Assembly: GCA_021732675.1 (NCBI GenBank) | Contig: JAKFUN010000046.1 | Coordinates: 1 to 37,232 of the forward strand | Reading direction: 5' to 3' | Source: Phycisphaerales bacterium | GTDB taxonomy: Bacteria > Planctomycetota > Phycisphaerae > Phycisphaerales > UBA1924 | DNA: 37,232 nucleotides | Shown: positions 7,975 to 16,600 of the stretch, one piece after another | Position numbering within the stretch: position 1 is the stretch's first letter | How the letters are laid out: each line of letters begins with the position of its first letter | Program-made: the position numbers and the translations under genes | The notes under the pieces: generated by a model | Seen by the model: the letters and a program-made list of their open reading frames with translations, nothing else | Databases searched by the model: none | Told to the model about the DNA's origin: nothing

Positions 7975-8613
7975 CTATCGCGGCATCTCAAAGTCGGGAA
8001 CCTCGCAGATGTCGTTGTAATAGTGAAGAATCCAATCCAACGAACCCCCCTCGTACAAGCGAGTGAAGAGTTCGACGCACTTGGGGTCGTAATGGGTGCC
8101 CATTCCGGCCTGAAGTTCGACGATGGCGACGCGGGCCGCCTCCTCCCCCACCGATTCCCGATAGGGCCTCAGACTCGTCAACGCATCGAAGCTGTCGATC
8201 ACCGCAAAATATCGAGCCTCGGCCGGAATGCGATCCCCCGCCAGATTGTCGGGGTAGCCGCGACCGTCGACGCGCTCGTGATGATGCCTGACCAGGTTCA
8301 GAATCACCGCGTCATCCTCGCCCATGTCGAGCAATCGCCGGTGTCCCAATGCGGGGTGGTGTTCCATCACCTTGCGTTCTTCGGGGGTCAGGGGCCCGGG
8401 TTTTTGCAGGATCGCGTCGGGGATGTCGATCTTGCCGACATCGTGCAAGGCCGCGGCGTGCACAAGTCGCGAAATGAGCTCCTGAGGCAACCCCGCGGCT
8501 TCGGTCAGGGCGCGGGTGTAAAGGACCACCCGCCAGGTGTGAGCCGCGGTGCTCAGGTCCTTGCGTTCGATCTGACGCACCAGGTTCTGAATGTCTTCCA
8601 AAGATACCTTCAC
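7975..8613 (-). CDS. HD-GYP domain protein, probable c-di-GMP phosphodiesterase
   Basis: The 212-residue product is essentially a stand-alone HD-GYP domain without a receiver or PAS domain. Metal-site and signature motifs are intact: HDVGK (H57-D58), the PGPLTPEE segment, EHHP near 84-87, [13 protein letters not shown] (GYP at 119-121) and [13 protein letters not shown]. Family members hydrolyse cyclic di-GMP to GMP in the cytoplasm; some cleave other cyclic dinucleotides. The start is GTG at 8613, overlapping the lipA stop as GTGA, so translation is probably coupled to lipA. The link to the exopolysaccharide locus 1.5 kb away is suggestive, because c-di-GMP commonly controls such loci, but this is inference. 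Confidence 0.9.
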   Translation of the reverse strand: MKVSLEDIQNLVRQIERKDLSTAAHTWRVVLYTRALTEAAGLPQELISRLVHAAALHDVGKIDIPDAILQKPGPLTPEERKVMEHHPALGHRRLLDMGEDDAVILNLVRHHHERVDGRGYPDNLAGDRIPAEARYFAVIDSFDALTSLRPYRESVGEEAARVAIVELQAGMGTHYDPKCVELFTRLYEGGSLDWILHYYNDICEVPDFEMPR

Positions 8614-9755
8614 GCCTTGGCCCGGTCCTTCAAGATGTCGGTCAGGCCGTCGGCTTGATGATCGGCGTGGTAGCTGCTGCGCACGAGCGGGCCGCTCTCG
8701 ACGACCTTGAAACCGCGGGCCAGCCCCTCGGCCTTATACATGGCAAAGGTGTCGGGGTGGACCCATCGGGCGATCGGCAGGTGATTGCGGGTGGGCTGGA
8801 GGTATTGGCCGATGGTGAGGATGTCGCAGGAGTCGGTGGAGGCGGCGTTCGGTATTCGTGATTCGGCCTTCGTTCTTCCCGAGCTCGCTTCTTGCGAATG
8901 CTGAATGCCCCATGCCGAATGCCGGATCACTTTCGTCGCCGCCTGAATCTCGTCGATCATCCCCAGCACTTCGTCGTCGTGTTCGCCGATGCCGACCATG
9001 ATGCCGGTCTTGGCGACGCCCCCTTGTTCTTTCACGCGTCGCAGCAGTTCCAGCGAGCGATCAAACTTGGCGCTGGGGCGTACCGCGGGGTACATCCGCC
9101 GGATGGTTTCGAGATTGTGATTGATAATATGGGGGCGGGCGTCGATCACCATCTGCAGCGCCGGCCAGTTGCCCTCAAAGTCGGGGATGAGGACTTCGAC
9201 GGACATGGTCGGGCAGGCTTCGCGGGTGCGAACGATGGTCTCGGCCCAGATGGCGGCACCGCCGTCGGAGAGCTCGTCGCGGTTCACGCTGGTGATGACG
9301 ACATGCTTGAGACCCATGAGGGCCAGGCTCTCGGCGACCCGTCGCGGCTCGTCCTTGTCGAGCGAGCTGGGCCGTCCGGTTTTGACGTTGCAGAAGCCGC
9401 AGGCGCGGGTGCAGGTGTCGCCCAGAATCATGATGGTGGCCACGCCCCGGCTCCAGCACTCGCCCATGTTGGGGCAGCCGGCCTCTTCGCACACGGTGTG
9501 CAGGCGATGCTCGGTCATGATGCCCTTAAGGCGTTGATATCCCGGGCCACCGGGGACCTGAGCACGGAGCCACTCGGGCTTTCGCTTGATGAGAAGCTGA
9601 TCGGGGGTTCCGGCCTGGTTATTCAGGACCATGCCGGAGAGGCTGAGTTTGGGAGGATCAATCGTGCGCAGGGGGTCCCCGCCAGCGGGGCGGGGGTGGC
9701 GGGCGAGCGTGCGCTGTACGCTTGGGTCGGCAAAAGCCTTATCGGGAGGCACCAT
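8610..9755 (-). CDS. lipA: Lipoyl synthase with an in-frame repeat-derived insertion
   Basis: This radical-SAM enzyme inserts two sulfurs into protein-bound octanoyl groups to make the lipoyl cofactor of 2-oxoacid dehydrogenases. Both iron-sulfur motifs are present. The auxiliary cluster motif is [12 protein letters not shown] (C89, C94, C100), and the SAM cluster motif is CTRACGFC (C115, C119, C122). Further landmarks are [32 protein letters not shown] and [11 protein letters not shown]. Between the helix DEIQAA and the strand [12 protein letters not shown], where relatives have only two or three residues, about 35 extra residues appear (roughly 273-307: [18 protein letters not shown]), encoded by heptad repeats. 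The start is uncertain: ATG 9755 (MVPPDKAF, coding-like codon use) is used, ATG 9632 (MVLNNQAG) is the alternative, and neither has a clear SD. The last bases overlap the HD-GYP start. Confidence 0.88.
   Translation of the reverse strand: MVPPDKAFADPSVQRTLARHPRPAGGDPLRTIDPPKLSLSGMVLNNQAGTPDQLLIKRKPEWLRAQVPGGPGYQRLKGIMTEHRLHTVCEEAGCPNMGECWSRGVATIMILGDTCTRACGFCNVKTGRPSSLDKDEPRRVAESLALMGLKHVVITSVNRDELSDGGAAIWAETIVRTREACPTMSVEVLIPDFEGNWPALQMVIDARPHIINHNLETIRRMYPAVRPSAKFDRSLELLRRVKEQGGVAKTGIMVGIGEHDDEVLGMIDEIQAATKVIRHSAWGIQHSQEASSGRTKAESRIPNAASTDSCDILTIGQYLQPTRNHLPIARWVHPDTFAMYKAEGLARGFKVVESGPLVRSSYHADHQADGLTDILKDRAKA
8841..8930. repeat. Degenerate heptad repeat in inverted arrangement, inserted inside lipA
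   Basis: Left arm (+ strand): GGCGTTC, GGTATTC, GTGATTC, GGCCTTC (8844-8871). Right arm: GAATGCT, GAATGCC, CCATGCC, GAATGCC, GGATCAC (8896-8930). The right arm is the reverse-complement type of the left (GGCATTC-like), so the element forms a degenerate inverted repeat around a GAGCTC-containing centre (8881-8886). The whole insertion keeps the lipA frame. I recall similar GAATGCC-type heptads giving RHSAFGI/RIPNA-like peptides in planctomycete and verrucomicrobial ORFs, but could not check this. Confidence 0.7.
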
Positions 9756-10133
9756 TGGACGCAACTGTAGCGAGCCAGGCCGGGGCGCTTGCGAGGCGGG
9801 CCGGGAAAAGCGAAAGGTGAAATCCGGCGAACACCGAGCCCGCCCAAGCGTATTTCCGTTCAGCCGCATGAAAGGGTGGAACCGCTCGTGTGAAACCGGG
9901 GCCTGCGACTTGAGGGAAGTGCGTGATTTGGTTCGGGACAGGCAAGGGGGCTGGGGCATGAATCGGACCGAAATTCCCGCCCGGGGCTGAACCTGGCCCT
10001 GTCGGTGGGTCGATTCTGACGGTCCGGGAACTACTATGCTGGTCCTGCTGACCGAGGCCTTCCCCAGGATGGGCGGCTTCCGCGTCGCGATGGTGGATTG
10101 ATCGCGGGGATCCCCGCGTGCAAGGAGTCGGGC
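9756..10133. promoter_or_regulatory. Divergent region upstream of the exopolysaccharide locus; 16-bp palindrome at 10103-10118
   Basis: This 378-bp region has no convincing gene. CGCGGGGATCCCCGCG (10103-10118) is a perfect palindrome ending 3 bases before the SD AAGGAG (10122-10127). It could be an operator or, as RNA, a 6-bp stem with GATC loop that limits ribosome access. A TATGCT box (10035-10040) with TTCTGA 15 bp upstream is a weak promoter candidate. Nothing else is recognised. Confidence 0.45.
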
Positions 10134-11660
10134 GTGAGGATGAAGCGATTCGAATCCAAACAGGCCAAAGCTTCGGCGAGTCTATTGCTCGCGGCGAGCG
10201 CGGGGCTCGTCGGTTTGCTCGGGGGATGCACCAATCGGTCCTTCCTTGACCCAAGCATCGACAAGGGCGGCCGCTGGGGGCGCACGCCGACCTCGGTTCC
10301 CATCCTCAATCGCCTGGCAGCCATCGAAGAAGACCAAGGCGAGGTCGTCGAGTTCAGCGACCCGGTCGAAGGCGATCTCAAGCCCCAGCCCTCGCGATAT
10401 CGCCTGGGACAGGGGGACGCGCTGCAGGTCACTGCCTACGACCTCATTCAGCAAGGGGCGGCTGAACGCTTCGATGTCGAAGTCGATTCGCGCGGGTACA
10501 TCGAGATTCCACAGCTTGGTCGCATCCTGGTCGGGGGTCGAACTGCCGAAGAGGCCACCAAGGCGGTCGAAGAAGCCATGACCCGGCTGGTGACCAACCC
10601 GCTGGCGTCGGTGGTGGCGACGGCGCAGCGGCAGCAGACCTTCAACATTGTGGGCGGGGTCGAGCGCCCCGGGCCTTACTTCATCCCCCGCTCCAACTAT
10701 CGAGTGCTCGAAGGGTTGACTGCGGGTGGACGCTTTGACGAGGCCATCGAAGAGGTGTACGTCATTCGTCAGGTCGCGCTCAACGACGAGGTATTGGGGG
10801 GGGACCAGCCAGCAAGTGCCGCACCCAGCGAGCCCAAGACCCAGGGCGGGCCGGACGGCAAGAAGCTCATTGACATCATCGATCAGCTTGCCCCCGAACC
10901 CGTCAAGCCGCCCGTCACCCAGCCGACAGGAGGGCAACCCGGCGTGCTGGGCGCGAGGCGGGGGCAACCGGCTGGCAAGCCGCGGGCGCCGGTGGTGAAT
11001 CTTCCCGACGACGCTCCGGCATCGGTCGCCCAGGAAGCGCCGGCTCCGATCGGGCCCGAGGGGCGCTGGGTCTTTTTGAACGGCAAGTGGGTGCAGGTGT
11101 CGAGCATGCCAGCCCCCAAGTCCAGCGAGGGAAAGTCGGACAGTTTGCCCGCTCCGACCGAGACGATGATCACCCAGCGAATCATTCGGATCCCGGTCCG
11201 GGACCTGCTGGCGGGGAAGCAATCGGTGAACGTGGTGCTTCGCCCCGGCGATGTGCTGCGGGTGCCCCAGGCTCCGTCCGGGAACGTGTACATCGCGGGT
11301 CAGGTGCAAAGGCCCGGGGTCTTCGCGCTGCCGGGACAGGGTGGCGGGTTGACCCTGACCCGCGCGATCACCGCGGCGGGCGGGCTGAGCAGCATTGCGA
11401 TCGCCAGCCGCGTGGATTTGGTGCGTATGACGGGGAAAGACCGCCAATCCACGATCATGCTCGACCTTGGCGCGATCAACAACGGCGAACAGCCCGATCT
11501 GTGGCTCAAACCCAATGACCATGTGAACGTGGGGTCAAACTTCTGGGCACTGCCCTTGGCGGTTTTTCGCAACGGGTTTCGTGCCAGCTACGGCTTCGGC
11601 TTTGTGCTTGACCGGAACATCGCGTCGGACATCTTCGGGGTCCAGCGCAGCAGCAACTAA
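10134..11660 (+). CDS. Polysaccharide export outer-membrane lipoprotein (OPX/Wza-like)
   Basis: The 508-residue product has an N-terminal signal with a lipobox (LVGLLGGC, lipidated Cys about residue 32). A Poly_export domain follows ([15 protein letters not shown] to [19 protein letters not shown], roughly 85-155). Two SLBB-like segments follow ([30 protein letters not shown], and later [20 protein letters not shown]). Between them is a long Pro/Ala/Gly-rich linker with [13 protein letters not shown] proteins form the periplasmic/outer-membrane exit of capsule or exopolysaccharide. The start GTG 10134 is set by AAGGAG six bases upstream; ATG 10140 and ATG 10098 are alternatives. It is the first gene of the locus, preceded by the palindrome at 10103-10118. 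Confidence 0.9.
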   Translation: MRMKRFESKQAKASASLLLAASAGLVGLLGGCTNRSFLDPSIDKGGRWGRTPTSVPILNRLAAIEEDQGEVVEFSDPVEGDLKPQPSRYRLGQGDALQVTAYDLIQQGAAERFDVEVDSRGYIEIPQLGRILVGGRTAEEATKAVEEAMTRLVTNPLASVVATAQRQQTFNIVGGVERPGPYFIPRSNYRVLEGLTAGGRFDEAIEEVYVIRQVALNDEVLGGDQPASAAPSEPKTQGGPDGKKLIDIIDQLAPEPVKPPVTQPTGGQPGVLGARRGQPAGKPRAPVVNLPDDAPASVAQEAPAPIGPEGRWVFLNGKWVQVSSMPAPKSSEGKSDSLPAPTETMITQRIIRIPVRDLLAGKQSVNVVLRPGDVLRVPQAPSGNVYIAGQVQRPGVFALPGQGGGLTLTRAITAAGGLSSIAIASRVDLVRMTGKDRQSTIMLDLGAINNGEQPDLWLKPNDHVNVGSNFWALPLAVFRNGFRASYGFGFVLDRNIASDIFGVQRSSN

Positions 11661-11812
11661 CCAGTCGGAGCGGCGGCGCAGGTTGGCGGCGGGTCGGATT
11701 TTGGAGCGGGGAGAGAAAGGGAGTGCGGGCGAGGTCGCAGGGGGTGCTTGTGGGCATCGGGTTATCGGTGCCGAAAGAGGACGGTGGGCGTTACGGGAGG
11801 CGGGATCGAACC

Positions 11813-12769
11813 ATGTCGACCATGAGCGAACGAAAACCTATCGCCGGCTCGCTCCAGCGGACGCAAGTTTCGCGAGTGTCGGCGTGGACCTGGGTACGGT
11901 TCTCGCTCCTGGTCGCGGCTTTTGCCGGGCTCTTTTTTCGCTGGCTGATCGCTCAGAAAGATTTCAGCCTGGCCAACGTGCAGGACTGGGGGCACACCCT
12001 GATCATGCCCGCGATTGGGGGGTATCTGCTTTGGTCCAGGCGGGCCGAGCTGGCCCGCAACACTCCGGAGACCTTTTGGCCCGGACTCCTCCCGCTGCTG
12101 CTTGGCATCCTGAGTTATTTTTACTTCATCGTGGGCGTGACCAACCACATGCTCCAGGGTTTCGCGATGGTGCTCTCGCTCGCGGGACTGACGCTCTTTG
12201 TGGGTGGGCCCAAGATCTTTCGCTTGGCCTTCATTCCCATTGCGCTGCTGGTCTTCAGCGTGACGATCTCTGACCAGATCATGGAAAAGGTCACGTTTCC
12301 ACTCCAGTTGATCTCGTCAAAGGGTGCGTGGTTCATGCTGCGGATCATCAGCCTGCCCGGCGACTGGTTTCTGGTGGATCTGGATGGCAACACGCTGAAG
12401 ATCTTTAATCGCACCAAGGGCGCGTGGAACGCGATGGGTGTGGCGGAGGCGTGCTCGGGGCTGCGGATGTTGGTGGCGTTTGTGGCGCTGGCCGCCATCG
12501 TTGGGGTGCTTTCCTGCCGCCAGTGGTGGCAGCGAATTACGCTGCTTCTCCTCGCGGCTCCGGTGGCAATCCTCTTGAACATCTTCCGGGTCACTCTGCT
12601 GGGCGTCCTGAGTTTGTGGGATGTCAACTTCGCTTCGGGGGATGCGCACATCCTGATCGGGACACTGCTGCTGGTGCCCGGGCTGGCGTTGTTCCTGGGA
12701 ATCGTGTGGGCGCTCAACCGGGCGGTGGGCGAAGATGAACCGGCCCAGAGCGCCAAGGTGAAAGCATGA
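11813..12769 (+). CDS. Exosortase (Xrt/EpsH family transpeptidase)
   Basis: The 318-residue polytopic membrane protein has about eight hydrophobic segments. The exosortase catalytic triad is visible: Cys in AEACSGLRML (about residue 212), Arg in LLNIFRVTLLG (about 255) and His in DAHILIGTLLL (about 279). Exosortases cleave and re-attach proteins with PEP-CTERM-like tails, usually next to exopolysaccharide genes, as here. The start at 11813 (MSTMSERK) follows a GGGAGG 12 bases upstream; GTG 11723 is less likely. The 150 bases before it are G-rich and without another gene. The stop overlaps the next start as ATGA. The subfamily could not be assigned. Confidence 0.92.
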   Translation: MSTMSERKPIAGSLQRTQVSRVSAWTWVRFSLLVAAFAGLFFRWLIAQKDFSLANVQDWGHTLIMPAIGGYLLWSRRAELARNTPETFWPGLLPLLLGILSYFYFIVGVTNHMLQGFAMVLSLAGLTLFVGGPKIFRLAFIPIALLVFSVTISDQIMEKVTFPLQLISSKGAWFMLRIISLPGDWFLVDLDGNTLKIFNRTKGAWNAMGVAEACSGLRMLVAFVALAAIVGVLSCRQWWQRITLLLLAAPVAILLNIFRVTLLGVLSLWDVNFASGDAHILIGTLLLVPGLALFLGIVWALNRAVGEDEPAQSAKVKA

Positions 12770-13632
12770 GCACCAAGCTGGCAAAGTTTGCGGGGTTTGG
12801 CGTGGCGATGGCGGTGCTGCTGGGCTCTTCTTTGGGGATCGTGTCGGCGATCTCGGCCTTCAAGCTCACCTTGCGCAAAAAGCCAATCTATCCAGAGTCT
12901 GGCTTGCTGCTCACGTCTCTACCCACCGAAACCGCCTCGTGGGTGCGGGTGGGTTCGGATCGCAAGGAGTCTCCTGAGGTCGAAGAGGTGCTGGGGACCA
13001 AGAACTACATCTCTCGCTTGTACAAAGAGAAGACCCCCAAGGACAAGTCGCGTCCGATCGTGCTCGACCTGCATGTGGCGTACTACACGGGCAAGATCGA
13101 CACCGTCCCGCATGTGCCGGATCGGTGCTTTGTGGGTGGGGGTATGCAGATCGGAGATATTCTGGGGGATCTGCCCCTGCCTTTGGATCGATCGCGCTGG
13201 CGCGAGGACACGAGCGTGCCGCCCGATCTGAAGGGGCGGATCTTTGTGACGCGCAGCGCCAACGGGCTCTACCCCAGGCTGCCTCGCGACCCGGGCGAGA
13301 TCAGGCTGCGGACGATGCGATTTTTGCAGAAGGACGGGCCCGAGATCTTCGCGGGGTACTTCTTCATCGCCAATGGCGGAGCGGTGGCCAAGGCCGAGGA
13401 GGTCCGCCTCCTGGCCTTTGATCTGAGTTCCACGTACGCGTACTACGCGAAGGTACAGGTGACGACCTCGACAGTCGCCAACGGCGAAGAAATGACCCGT
13501 GTGAGCGCGAGCTTGCTGGATGAGCTGATGGGTGATGTGATGATGTGCCTGCCCGACTGGGTGGCAGTTCAGCAGGGGGAGTATCCCCCCAAGGACGCAG
13601 GCGAAACAGACGGACACGTGAGTGGGAAGTAA
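12766..13632 (+). CDS. Exosortase-associated EpsI-type protein
   Basis: The 288-residue product has one N-terminal membrane anchor (FGVAMAVLLGSSLGIVSAISAF) and a periplasmic domain. The stretch YYTGKIDTVPHVPDRCFVGGG resembles the conserved core of EpsI/DUF3485 proteins, which are found fused to or just after exosortases. The ATGA overlap with the exosortase stop implies co-translation. The exact biochemical role of EpsI proteins is not established; the tie to the exosortase is by position. The tail after VAVQQGEYPPK is acidic and likely flexible. Confidence 0.8.
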   Translation: MSTKLAKFAGFGVAMAVLLGSSLGIVSAISAFKLTLRKKPIYPESGLLLTSLPTETASWVRVGSDRKESPEVEEVLGTKNYISRLYKEKTPKDKSRPIVLDLHVAYYTGKIDTVPHVPDRCFVGGGMQIGDILGDLPLPLDRSRWREDTSVPPDLKGRIFVTRSANGLYPRLPRDPGEIRLRTMRFLQKDGPEIFAGYFFIANGGAVAKAEEVRLLAFDLSSTYAYYAKVQVTTSTVANGEEMTRVSASLLDELMGDVMMCLPDWVAVQQGEYPPKDAGETDGHVSGK

Positions 13633-13692
13633 CGAAGAGTCGATGACGCGTCCGGGGCGGGCTTCCGGAGCGTATTCAACGCGGAGAGTGAC

Positions 13693-16600
13693 ATGGCTTC
13701 GAAGGTGAATGTGAAGTTTGTGGCATCGCTGGGCGCGGGGTTGGTCGTGCTCGTCGGCGGGCTGGGGCTGGCGACCTACTTCCTGCTGGTGAACAGCGCA
13801 GCCGACCTGGCCAAGAAGGGCGACCAGGCGATGTCCAAGGAGGACTACGCCTCGGCGGCCGTCTACTACTCGAAGGCGGTGGACAAGGAACGCACGAACA
13901 TCGCGTACCTGGGCAAGTGGCGCGAGTCGATGGCCAAGAAGGTGCCGGATACCCGCCAGAAGTTCTCCGAGGCGTATCGCAACTGGCTGGGGATCGCCCG
14001 TCAGATGGCGATCGTGCAGCGCGACAACCTGACCGACCAGTTGGCGTACGCAGAGATCGTGCGCCAACAGTACCTGGTAGGGCCATTCAACCGCGACGCG
14101 AACACGCAGGCGCTGAATGAGATGGAAACGATGATCGGATACTACTCGGGCAAGCCCGAGGGGCCATGGGAGAAGCTGCGAAAGGTTCGAGGGATCGCGC
14201 GGCTACGCGCGGTAAACGAGGCGGCGGACGCCAAGGAGCAGCAGTGGGCAGACGCGCTGGCGGACCTCCAAGCCGCGGCCAAGGCCGACCCGGCGGATTC
14301 GGAGACGGCGCTCACGTTGGTCTCGTATTACGGGGTGCAGGCGCAGCGGGCGGAGCGGCGCGGCGAGCAGGAAAAGAGCGACGAGTTGCTGGCCACGGCG
14401 CGAAAGGTGGAAGAGGACTTTATCGCCCGCAACCCTGAAGACGCGACGATGCGTCTGTCACTGATTCGGCTAGATTTGGATTTGGCGATCCGCGACTTTG
14501 CGAAGCAGAAGGACGGCGGAGGGGACGCGATCGCGGCTGGGCAGGCGTTTACGGAACGCAATCGCCCCCGCTTTGAAGAGGCCACGGCCAAGGCGCTGGC
14601 ACTGGAGCCGGGCAAGGTGGATGTCGGGCTGCTCACGCTCCATCGCCAGATCGAGGAGACGGTTTCCGCGGCCAGTAAGCTCAGCCACACCGAAGCGCTG
14701 CTGGAGCATGCCCTGGCGACCCGGCCCGATGATGCGGGGCTGCTGATGTTCAAGGCCGACCTGGCGGGAGACCGGAGCGATTTTCCCCTGGCGATCGCGA
14801 CGTCGGAACGGATCATCGCGCTTCCCGGGTTGCCCGTGGGGCTTCCAGGCTCGGCGCTCTTCTCGCAGAAGGACGTCAGCCGCTTTTTGCGGGTGCTGTG
14901 GGGTGTGAAGCAGTTGGGGGCAGCGCTGCCGGCGGATCGGGACGGGATCATGCAGCGGGTCCGCGCGTATCGGCAGGATCTGGCGTCGAATGAATCGCAG
15001 GACTCGCCGCGGCTGGCCCTGGCTGACGCCTGGGTTGCCCAGGCGGAGGAGCAGTGGGACAAAGCCGACCGGCTGCTGGATCAGCTGGAGCGAACCGGCA
15101 AGGTGAGCGACCCCGATACGCTGCTCCTGTGGGCCAACGTGGCCCTGAAGCGCGGGCAGACGGGTAAGGCCGAGGATCGCCTGCGCCAAGCGCTGGCCGC
15201 GTCGCCGAGCAACGTGACGGCGGCGGTCGCGCTGGCCGAGCTGAACATCCGTCTCGAGAATCCTCGGGAAGCGGTGGTGATTTATGAGAACCTGCTGCGT
15301 GTCCAGCCGGGCAACAAAGAGCTGGCCAGCCGCCTGCAGGAAGCCAAGGCCCGGGCGAATCTGGGGACGTCGAGCGACCCGGTGCTCCAGGCGTTGATCG
15401 ATGCCGACCGCTTGAGCAAGCCCCGGCCCGGCGTCGCCAACCCGGCGGATGAGGTTCTCAAGCACCTGACCGCCGCGATGAAGAAACTCCCCCCGGATGA
15501 ACGCCTCTATGGGGCGTTGGCGGGGGCGTATCTGAACGTTGGCGATCGTGACAACGCCTTGGCCACGGTTCAGGCGGCCCTGGCGAAGTTCCCGCAGTCG
15601 GAGCGATTGAAGGCGTTTGAGCTCCAGCTATCGAGCAAGGACCCGGTGGCGGCCCAGCTCATCCTGATTGACCAGTCCAAGAACAGCGATCTTGACAAGG
15701 CCTTGGCCAGGTTCTCGCTGCTCAAGGCGGCACCCGGCCGGCAGGCCGACGCCCGGGCCGAGGTCGCGAAACTGCAGGCCTTGGCGCCGAATGATGCCCG
15801 CGTGGTTGAAGTCCTCTTCCTCGACGCCTTGGAGCGTGGGGAGCTGGACAAGGCGGCGACGTTCGCGGCCAAGGCGACAGAGATCGACGCCGACAACCTG
15901 GGTGGCAAGACCTTCCAGGCCCGCCTGCTTTCGACCAAGAAAGACTTTGCGGGTGCCCTGAAGCTGATGCAGGATGTGATCGGGCAGGGTGGTGCCCAGC
16001 CCGAGACCTGGCGCTTGCTCGGACGTTTCCAGGCCCAGGTGGGTCGCTCGGCCGACGCGGCGAACAGCTTTCGCGAAGCCCTCAAGCAGCGCCCCGACGA
16101 CGTGGGCGCGATCAATGACCTGATCGACGCCCTTGTTTCGAATGGCCAGCGTGAGCAGGCATTGCTGGTGGCCCGCGAGAGCCAAAAGTTCCCCACGGTG
16201 GGGTCCAGCCGCGAGTTTTCGGAGCGTTGGCTGGGGCTGGAGCGGGACATCGGCAATCGCGAGGTGGCGCTGATGCGTCGCGAGCAGATCGCCAAGGCCG
16301 ATCCGGCGAACCGAGGCAACCTGGAGGCACTCGCCGGGCTGTATCTGAACCTCGGGCAGTTTGACAAAGCGCGGACCACGATCGACAAGATCCGGGCCGG
16401 GGGAGATGATCTGAACAGCGTCCAGCTCGACGCCCAGTATTACTGGAGCAAGCGCGAGACGGAAAAGGCCCTGAAACTCTTCCAGGATTACGCGAACGCC
16501 ATGCAGGGTCGCGACAAGTTGGTGGGGCAACTAGCGCTGGCCTCGTTTCTGCTGTCGCACGATCTGGCCGACGACGCCATCAAGGTGCTGGAAGCGGCCC

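Noticed and set aside
10182-11522. 446-codon open frame antisense to the OPX gene
   Set aside because: It is a shadow frame rich in Arg/His/Leu; the plus strand has lipobox and OPX domains.
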